From assembly GCA_001874005.1 (NCBI GenBank), contig MNYJ01000022.1:1-64000 (forward strand): a DNA stretch of 64,000 nt, written 5' to 3'. Shown piece after piece: positions 57,805-64,000 of the stretch. The DNA comes from Desulfobacteraceae bacterium CG2_30_51_40 (GTDB lineage: Bacteria; Desulfobacterota; DSM-4660; Desulfatiglandales; Desulfatiglandaceae). A model generated the notes under the pieces. That model saw only the letters and a program-made list of their open reading frames with translations. It was not told the origin of the DNA and searched no databases. Each line of letters begins with the position of its first letter. The first letter of the stretch is position 1. Both the position numbers and the translations under genes were made by a program.

Positions 57805-59229
57805 TCAGCCGACTCCGCGGACATCCATAACCTTGAAAAGGGTCATGGGTTTGGAATAACCCTTCAGCATGGTAGTGGTTCCGGTCTCCAGGACGAAGAT
57901 ATCTTCAATGCCTTTAACCGCCTCCTCGCTGGCGAGTATATCAAATTTGATCACCTTGGTGTGGGTCTGTATCCTGGAGGCGAGATTCACCGTATCTCCA
58001 ATGAGTGTATAGGTAAGCTGGTCCTCGCTTCCGGTATTACCCGCAAGCACTTCCCCGGTATGGATGCCTACACCATGCCGAAATTGGGGAAGCCCCATCT
58101 TCTTTCTTTCATCGTTTAGTTGTTGAAGGTGCCGCCTCATGTCAATTGCTGCCATAAGCGCCTTTTTGGCATGATCAGGATCCGCGAGCGGAACCCCGAA
58201 GATGGCCTCGAGCTGATCCCCTACATACTGAAGCAGGAGCCCGTCGTGGCATTTTATAGCCTGCTGCATGGCGGTGAAGTACTGCCTAAGCCCTCGCACT
58301 ACCTCTTCAGGTTCGCTGCTTTCCACATAGGGAGTGAAATCCCTCAGGTCCGCAAAGAGGACAGTGGCAACCCTGCGTTCCCCGTTCAATGGGATACGGC
58401 CGGAAAGAATCTCATCCCGAATCTCGGGTGTCACATATTTTCCAAAGGTCTCCCTGATCATCTCTCTTTCCCTGAGCCCCTCGGCCATTTTGTTAAAGGC
58501 CTTTCCGAGGTCTCCAAGTTCGTCGTTTCGCTCAATCTTGACCTTGTGGCTGAAGTCTCCTTTCCCTATAGTAGTGCTCCCTTTTGTCAGCTCGCTTATG
58601 GGCCGGGAAAAGTACAAGCTCACCGCAAATCCAAGCGCTACTCCGACTAGTGTTATTAGAACCGTATAAAAAATGATGAATCTGCTCGAACTCTTGATAT
58701 TGGCAAGTATCTGTTGCTGTGAAACGGCAAGAGAGACCGACCCCACTGTTACTCCTCCATAAGAGATCGGACGCTCGAAGAATAGCAACTCGTTTTCGCC
58801 CTGCGCGTAAGAGCCTACCTTTACACCGTGAATCTCCTTTACAGGTTTGAGGCCCGGCGGAGGGGCAAACGGCTTGTTCACCTCCTCAAGGGTGCTGTGG
58901 GCCTTTATTATTTTATCATTATTGGTTATTGCGGAATAAACAACCTGGTCATTAGCAACGATGTCCTTCAAGAGTTGAAAAAGGGCCAGATCGTCTTCAC
59001 CCAGAAGCTTATCAGGCGCATTGCTGGCAACGATGTTGACCATGCTTTCTCCAACCCGCATAAGCTGGTCAATAAACTGCTGCTTCTGCCTCTTGAGGAT
59101 AAAATAACTTACAATGGAGATTACGATAAATATCAGAAGGGCATAAGTAAAGGCAAGTTTGATGAATATGGGGATTCTCAGTTTACGGCCGTGACCTTTT
59201 CCCCCGGACTGAACAACTGCCTGGTTCAT
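57805..59229 (-). CDS. Membrane class III adenylate/guanylate cyclase with HAMP domain
   Basis: TM, double-histidine-kinase-like periplasmic region, HAMP (SRPISELTKGSTTIGKGDFSHKV), VLFADLRDFTPY, YVGDQLEAIFG, YTLIGDTVNLASRIQ. Confidence 0.9.
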   Translation of the reverse strand: MNQAVVQSGGKGHGRKLRIPIFIKLAFTYALLIFIVISIVSYFILKRQKQQFIDQLMRVGESMVNIVASNAPDKLLGEDDLALFQLLKDIVANDQVVYSAITNNDKIIKAHSTLEEVNKPFAPPPGLKPVKEIHGVKVGSYAQGENELLFFERPISYGGVTVGSVSLAVSQQQILANIKSSSRFIIFYTVLITLVGVALGFAVSLYFSRPISELTKGSTTIGKGDFSHKVKIERNDELGDLGKAFNKMAEGLREREMIRETFGKYVTPEIRDEILSGRIPLNGERRVATVLFADLRDFTPYVESSEPEEVVRGLRQYFTAMQQAIKCHDGLLLQYVGDQLEAIFGVPLADPDHAKKALMAAIDMRRHLQQLNDERKKMGLPQFRHGVGIHTGEVLAGNTGSEDQLTYTLIGDTVNLASRIQTHTKVIKFDILASEEAVKGIEDIFVLETGTTTMLKGYSKPMTLFKVMDVRGVG

Positions 59230-59266
59230 CCCTTGCCCTCGAGCCTAGTGAAGCCATAGTGTGGGT

Positions 59267-59297
59267 AAAAAAAAGGTTACGCGCCATCTGCGTAACC
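59267..59297 (-). terminator. Rho-independent terminator downstream of tRNA pair
   Basis: On - strand GGTTACGC-N7-GCGTAACC followed by TTTTTTTT. Confidence 0.85.
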
Positions 59298-59309
59298 CCG
59301 GAGTTCGTT

Positions 59310-59385
<76 letters not shown>

Positions 59386-59405
59386 ACTAAATCAAGGTTG
59401 CAACG

Positions 59406-59482
<77 letters not shown>

Positions 59483-59564
59483 CGACGCTGAAATTACTTT
59501 TATCAGGAGAGGCTCTCTGTGTCAACAGGATTTTCAGCCGTGAGGGCGGATTCAAATAATTAGC

Positions 59565-59593
59565 TTGACACTGTCGAACACCTCTATTATAAA
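59565..59593 (+). promoter_or_regulatory. Sigma-70 promoter for rplM-rpsI
   Basis: TTGACA, 17-nt spacer, TATAAA; 36 bp upstream of the rplM ATG. Confidence 0.75.
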
Positions 59594-59629
59594 TACCCTT
59601 TCAATTTGCAAAAACTAAGGACTCATACC

Positions 59630-60058
59630 ATGAATACATTTGTAGCAAAAGAGCAGGAAGTCGAAAGAGACTGGTATGTGGTGAACGCCGAGGGGAAAGT
59701 CCTGGGCAGGCTCGCCTCGCAGATCGCGATGAGGCTCAGGGGAAAGAACAAGCCCATTTTTACTCCCCATGCCGATACCGGTGATTTTATCATAGTAACC
59801 AACGCGGATAAAGTGGTTTTGACCGGCAAGAAATGGGACGGGAAGATCTACTATCATCACTCAGGCTATCTGGGGGGTCTCAAGCAGATTACAGCGCGCA
59901 AGCTCCTTGAGAAGAAGCCCGAGGACATACTGCGTTTTGCCGTAAGAGGGATGCTACCAAAAAATACCCTCGGACGCCGACAACTGAAGAAGCTCAAGAT
60001 CTACACGGGCCCGGATCACCCGCATCAGGCCCAGCAACCAAAGGAGCTGGAGATATAA
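59630..60058 (+). CDS. rplM: 50S ribosomal protein L13
   Basis: [50 protein letters not shown]...; followed by rpsI. Confidence 0.98.
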   Translation: MNTFVAKEQEVERDWYVVNAEGKVLGRLASQIAMRLRGKNKPIFTPHADTGDFIIVTNADKVVLTGKKWDGKIYYHHSGYLGGLKQITARKLLEKKPEDILRFAVRGMLPKNTLGRRQLKKLKIYTGPDHPHQAQQPKELEI

Positions 60059-60451
60059 ATGGCAGAAGGAGTTGTTTACGCTACTGGAAAGAGAAAGACA
60101 TCTGTAGCCAGGGTCTGGCTCAGACCCGGAACAGGGTTGATGACCATAAACAGGAGGCCTTTCGAATCATATCTTTTTCGTGAATCGGACAGGAGCCTGG
60201 TTATGGGCCCCTTCAAGGTGACAAATAACATCAATATGTTTGATGTTACGATAAACGTTGATGGGGGCGGGAGCACGGGGCAGGCAGAGGCCATAAGGCA
60301 CGGAATCAGCAGGGCCCTTGTGGAGACCGATGCTCAACTCAGGGCGGTCGTCAAGAAGCAGGGTTTTCTCACGCGCGACTCCCGAATGAAGGAGCGCAAG
60401 AAATACGGGAAGGCGAGCGCTAGGGCTCGATACCAGTATTCCAAGAGATAG
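60059..60451 (+). CDS. rpsI: 30S ribosomal protein S9
   Basis: YATGKRKTSVARVWL...RKKYGKASARARYQYSKR. Confidence 0.98.
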   Translation: MAEGVVYATGKRKTSVARVWLRPGTGLMTINRRPFESYLFRESDRSLVMGPFKVTNNINMFDVTINVDGGGSTGQAEAIRHGISRALVETDAQLRAVVKKQGFLTRDSRMKERKKYGKASARARYQYSKR

Positions 60452-60480
60452 TCTTTTTCTCCTCTTCGGAAATTTTGGAA

Positions 60481-60510
60481 TGGGGAGTCAAGGCTCCCCA
60501 TAACTGTTTT
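60481..60510 (+). terminator. Possible rho-independent terminator/attenuator after rpsI
   Basis: TGGGGAG-TCAAGG-CTCCCCA hairpin followed by TAACTGTTTT. Confidence 0.5.
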
Positions 60511-60518
60511 CAGAGAAG

Positions 60519-61319
60519 ATGGAAGAAAAGAATATCAAGATCGTGGTCTCCTATGACGGGACCGCCTATGAGGGCTGGCAATATCAGCCTGGCCGCAGCA
60601 CCATCCAGGGCACAATAGAAGAAAAGCTCTCTCTTATCCTATGTGCGCCGGTCAAGGTCATAGCCTCGGGAAGGACCGATGCCGGGGTTCATGCCCTTAA
60701 GCAGACTGCGCATTTCAGGACAGCATCAAGCCTCAGCCCTGATGCTATCCTCAAAGGGCTCAATAGCCTTTTGAAAGACGATATCCGGGTAAAAAGCGCC
60801 CGATATGTCCACCTCGACTTTCATGCCAGATACTCCGCTATCAGCAAACTCTATGAATTTTATATTCTTAACAGACCGGAGCCTGATATCTTCCGAAGGG
60901 CCTTCCAGTGGCACATCAGAGCCGCCCTTGATATATCTGCCATGGCCTCCTGCCTGAAGCTGATAGAGGGCAGGCATGACTTTACAAGCTTCAGATCCTC
61001 GGGAAGCGCAAACGTCAATCCTGTGAGAAATGTCCTGCGAGCCGAACTGACGGATCGGAAAGACGGGCTGCTTGCCGTCGCAATAGAGGCGGATGGATTC
61101 CTGCGACACATGGTCAGAAATATCGTGGGCACGGTGGTTGAGGCCGGCCTTGGAAAACTCACCCCACTTGATTTCGCGAATATCCTTGAAGGCAGGGACA
61201 GAAAGCTTGCAGGACCTAACGCGCCCGCGCGAGGCCTCTTCCTTGTCGAGGTAAGATACGCTCCGGGATGGGAATTGCCTTCAGGAGATAATCCGGACTC
61301 CAGGGATATTTCCTTATGA
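60519..61319 (+). CDS. truA: tRNA pseudouridine(38-40) synthase TruA
   Basis: VSYDGTAYEGWQYQP; SGRTDAGVHALKQTAHF; GFLRHMVRNIVGTVVEAG. Confidence 0.95.
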   Translation: MEEKNIKIVVSYDGTAYEGWQYQPGRSTIQGTIEEKLSLILCAPVKVIASGRTDAGVHALKQTAHFRTASSLSPDAILKGLNSLLKDDIRVKSARYVHLDFHARYSAISKLYEFYILNRPEPDIFRRAFQWHIRAALDISAMASCLKLIEGRHDFTSFRSSGSANVNPVRNVLRAELTDRKDGLLAVAIEADGFLRHMVRNIVGTVVEAGLGKLTPLDFANILEGRDRKLAGPNAPARGLFLVEVRYAPGWELPSGDNPDSRDISL

Positions 61320-61338
61320 GTTTTTGGAGTTAAAATGT

Positions 61339-61382
61339 TTCCTTTTCTCCTCCCCCTCGACGGGGGAGGGAGGGGGAACATG
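61339..61382. repeat. CTCCCCC-hairpin dispersed element (copy e, core only)
   Basis: CTCCTCCCCCTCGACGGGGGAGGGAGGGGGAACATGG. Confidence 0.6.
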
Positions 61383-61386
61383 GCCG

Positions 61387-61554
61387 TTACTTGGAGCCCT
61401 GTGTTTCACTGGCCGGTACGATGGATGATGCCACCGTCCTGTGCACCTGGTTCCATACATCATCAAAGGAAGTGGGTGAAAGCCTTCCGATCTCGATGAA
61501 TTTCACCACTATCTCCTTGGTCACCTTTATTACGAGTTCCTCTTCCTTAGTCAT
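61387..61554 (-). CDS. Small protein (55 aa), MTKEEELVIKVTKEIVVKFIEIGRLSPTSFDDVWNQVHRTVASSIVPASETQGSK
   Basis: Complete ATG-to-TAA ORF below the 60-aa cutoff of the supplied ORF track; translated by hand; organised like the N-terminal segment of Ros/MucR-type proteins. Confidence 0.6.
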   Translation of the reverse strand: MTKEEELVIKVTKEIVVKFIEIGRLSPTSFDDVWNQVHRTVASSIVPASETQGSK

Positions 61555-61596
61555 TTCAGTCTCCGATTAAGCTCAATTTATAGAAGGATTCTCATT

Positions 61597-61666
61597 TGTA
61601 TCAGCTCAATAATTGGTGGGATGGCTTTGCGCTCAGCAGGACATGCAGACCAGGAATCAGGTAAAC
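61597..61666 (+). repeat. Leader portion of the REP/BIME-like repeat, copy 3 (hairpins missing)
   Basis: GTATCAGCTCAATAATTGGTGGGATGGCTTTGCGCTCAGCAGGACATGCAGACCAGGAATCAG, matching copies 1 and 2. Confidence 0.7.
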
Positions 61667-61850
61667 GCTCATAGCCCACAAAGGCCCCGCGCCAAAAGAT
61701 CCATCGGAACTTCGCAGGGAGGCCCCCGCCGGCAGGAAGAAGGCCTGACATGATACCGGCAGGGGTCATCCGTGCCTAAGAAGAACCCTTAAGCCCTCCC
61801 TAAGAGCCCTTATGATATCACCTCGAACTATTTCCATCAAGTGGGGCCGA

Positions 61851-62864
61851 TCATGATCCCCAGAATCCCGGGATCTTTTCACCACAATCCGGGCATAGAC
61901 CTGATGATATTCGGTTTCGCCTTACCATAAATCCTATTCTGTCGATCAACAGTTTCCCGCAGCCGTGGCAGTAGGTCTTTTCTCCGTCATCCCCCTGGAG
62001 GTTGCCGGTATAGACGTACCGAAGGCCCGCGGAAAGACCTATATCGCGGGCGGCCTTAACGCTCGCGGCAGGCGTTGAGCTGATATCCACAGCCTTGTAG
62101 CGCGGGTGGAATCTGCTTATGTGCCAGGGTATGTCGGAATCGAGACCTGCAAGAAAAGCTGCGATGGATTTAAGCTCCTCCTGCGAGTCGTTCAGACCCG
62201 GTATGAGAAGGGTGGTGACCTCAAGCCACACTCCCAGGCGCTTCATGTTCTCAAGTGTTGCCAAAACCGGTTTCAGCCTTGCTCCGCATTGCTCTTTGTA
62301 AAAGGTATCGCTGAAGGACTTAAGATCCACATTGGCCGCGTGCAGATCGGAGCCGATTTTTTCGAGACACTCGGAGGTCATGTATCCGTTGCTGACAAAG
62401 ACGTTCTTGATACCCTTTGAAGAGGCTATCCTGGCGGTATCCAGAGCAAGCTCGAAAAAGACTGTGGGCTCTGTATAAGTGTAGGAAATGGATGAGCATC
62501 CGTTTTCCTCAGCCTCCCGCGCAATGGCCTCCACGCTCATGTGGGAGCCCTCGATCATCTTGTGGTCCGAGGGCATCTGGGATATGTCGGAGTTCTGGCA
62601 GAATCTGCAGCGGAAATTACATCCCACTGTAGCGATGGAATAGGAGGCGGAGCCGGGGAGGAAATGAAAAAGCGGCTTCTTCTCTATAGGATCCACGTGT
62701 CTAGCGATGATTTTTTCATAAACCAGGCTTATGAGCGTGCCTTCCCGGTTTTCTCTTACTCCGCAGATTCCCTTCTTCCCCTGGCCTATAAGGCACCTGT
62801 GGCTGCAAAGATTGCATTGCACCCTACCCTCTTCGAGCTTTTCGTATAGATATGCCTCTTTCAT
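61851..62864 (-). CDS. amrS: AmmeMemoRadiSam-system radical SAM enzyme (AmrS-like)
   Basis: VQCNLCSHRCLIGQGKKGICGVREN; radical SAM GCNFRCRFCQNSDISQ; C-terminal CHGCGKLL..CPDCGEKI. Confidence 0.88.
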   Translation of the reverse strand: MKEAYLYEKLEEGRVQCNLCSHRCLIGQGKKGICGVRENREGTLISLVYEKIIARHVDPIEKKPLFHFLPGSASYSIATVGCNFRCRFCQNSDISQMPSDHKMIEGSHMSVEAIAREAEENGCSSISYTYTEPTVFFELALDTARIASSKGIKNVFVSNGYMTSECLEKIGSDLHAANVDLKSFSDTFYKEQCGARLKPVLATLENMKRLGVWLEVTTLLIPGLNDSQEELKSIAAFLAGLDSDIPWHISRFHPRYKAVDISSTPAASVKAARDIGLSAGLRYVYTGNLQGDDGEKTYCHGCGKLLIDRIGFMVRRNRISSGLCPDCGEKIPGFWGS

Positions 62865-62941
62865 TTTAGTCCTCCATGAGTGGCGATAAATCGCGCCGTG
62901 GTTCTCCCTGTTACCCCATTTAAAGTATCAGAACACTATCT

Positions 62942-63085
62942 AGTGCCCATCCGGAAATGGCTATTTTCACCGATTTCGGCGTTGGACTCAAATTTTAATC
63001 CTCGAAATACGTCAATGTATTCCTGTGGTTAAAATTATCGCCCGCCTTGAACTCGACGAAACTATCTCATTTCCGGATGGACACT
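62942..63085. repeat. MITE-like element copy 2 (144 bp) with candidate ATCT target-site duplication
   Basis: Near-identical to 1-144; flanked by ATCT at 62938-62941 and 63086-63089. Confidence 0.85.
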
Positions 63086-63087
63086 AT

Positions 63088-63192
63088 CTAACCCCCATGC
63101 CCTGGCAGGGCACAACGAAGGATGAAAATCACCCCCACCCTTCCCTCCCCCGTCAAGGGGGAGGAGCGCAGCGAAGGGGCATTTTCATATAA
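63088..63192. repeat. CTCCCCC-hairpin dispersed element (copy f, full length, inverted relative to copy a)
   Basis: CTAACCCCCATGCCCTGGCAGGGCACAACGAAGGATGAAAATCACCCCC..CTCCCCCGTCAAGGGGGAGG..GGGGCATTTTCATATA. Confidence 0.8.
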
Positions 63193-63230
63193 ACGCGGAT
63201 ATCCGCAACCAAACCGCTCGTGAGCTGTCC

Positions 63231-63307
63231 CGTCATTCCGGCAAGCCCTTAGCCGGAATCCAGCCCCGCACATCCCTGGATTCCGGCAGAATCGTGCCGG
63301 AATGACG
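63231..63307. repeat. CATTCCGG palindromic repeat copy 3
   Basis: CGTCATTCCGGC..AGCCGGAATCCAG..CTGGATTCCGGC..GCCGGAATGACG. Confidence 0.8.
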
Positions 63308-63355
63308 GAATGGTAAACGCGCAGATGAAGGATGGGCAAATTTTCTTGTTTTTCA

Positions 63356-64000
63356 TCAGCCGGTGTAAAGCGGCTTTTTCAAAGCGCTGTTCAACCTCAC
63401 GGGAATCGTCAGCGGATCTGTCCTCAGGGTGTAAGCAAGCCCGGCGCTTACGCCCACGATAACGCTGAAAGGCCTTCGGCCGATTCCCTCTTTAATTCCA
63501 AAGAACCGTTCCATGCCCCCCGGCAAAGGCGCTGAAATACCTGCCCATGAAAGAGAAACAGGTCCGCATGTCTTCAGTATGAGACTTCTTAGTTTCCAGA
63601 GGCTGTAGAATTCGGCCCTGGAAAAAAGGCGGTTTCCAAGCAGCGCCCTGAGCCTGTTGCCGGCGCCTCCAAACGACCACTTGTTTATGGAGGCCAGGAC
63701 GATTTTTCTTGATGATACCCTGGCCGCCTCCCTTATGGCAGGCTCAGGATCATCCAGGAACTCTAGCGTATTGATAAGCATCGCGGAATCGAATTCATTA
63801 TCCTCAAAAGGCAGGTCCTCGGCTGTACCTTTAACAAGAGTGCAGCTTTTTCCGATCCTTCCGGCAGCTACGGCAAGCATGTGGGGCGAAGGATCAAGCC
63901 CGGTTGCGACAGCATGCCTGCTTCTCAGGAACTGAAGATTATCCCCGAATCCGCAACCGATATCCAGTATCCTGTCACCTGGCCTGGGTTCCAGCAGGTG
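63356..64000 (-). CDS. Class I SAM-dependent methyltransferase (partial, 5' end beyond window)
   Basis: Frame open to window edge: ...HLLEPRPGDRILDIGCGFGDNLQFLRSRHAVATGLDPSPHMLAVAAGRIGK; motif I DIGCGFG lies outside the ORF-track call. Confidence 0.85.
   Translation of the reverse strand, partial: HLLEPRPGDRILDIGCGFGDNLQFLRSRHAVATGLDPSPHMLAVAAGRIGKSCTLVKGTAEDLPFEDNEFDSAMLINTLEFLDDPEPAIREAARVSSRKIVLASINKWSFGGAGNRLRALLGNRLFSRAEFYSLWKLRSLILKTCGPVSLSWAGISAPLPGGMERFFGIKEGIGRRPFSVIVGVSAGLAYTLRTDPLTIPVRLNSALKKPLYTG

Noticed and set aside
61578-61769. 63-aa minus-strand ORF downstream of amrS
   Set aside because: Overlaps the REP-leader repeat copy; no family signature.
63088-63339. 83-aa minus-strand ORF
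   Set aside because: Entirely made of hairpin element f and the CATTCCGG palindrome.

Overview
64-kb window of a GC-rich bacterial chromosome. Gene content suggests a deltaproteobacterial / Desulfobacterota-like anaerobe (inference only). It is mostly housekeeping and core metabolism: recC-recB-recD, yebC-ruvC-ruvA-ruvB, rplM-rpsI-truA, ppsA, lipA, rlmE, a Liv-type ABC transporter with an embedded acyl-CoA synthetase, a complete beta-oxidation operon beside a divergent MerR regulator, two tandem sigma-54 activators, and tRNA-Lys(CTT) and tRNA-Arg(TCG). No CRISPR array, phage, transposase or recognisable defence island is visible. The most interesting coding locus is a translationally coupled lysine-2,3-aminomutase-like gene with two Ddl-like ATP-grasp ligases (693-4034), a candidate beta-amino-acid ligation pathway. 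Others are a CdaA-YbbR single-chain fusion (4047-5495) and a secreted HEAT-repeat / CFI-box amidase pair (33182-35070). The least annotated layer is a dense set of dispersed non-coding repeats: a 144-bp MITE-like element in two near-identical copies with terminal inverted repeats, an inverted-hairpin element in about seven copies, a REP/BIME-like GTAG hairpin family with a conserved leader, a GATCGG-palindrome family, a CATTCCGG palindrome family, and a 23-bp duplicated motif. Several supply false N-terminal ORF extensions or gene ends. All calls are from reading the sequence and translations by eye; no database search was run.
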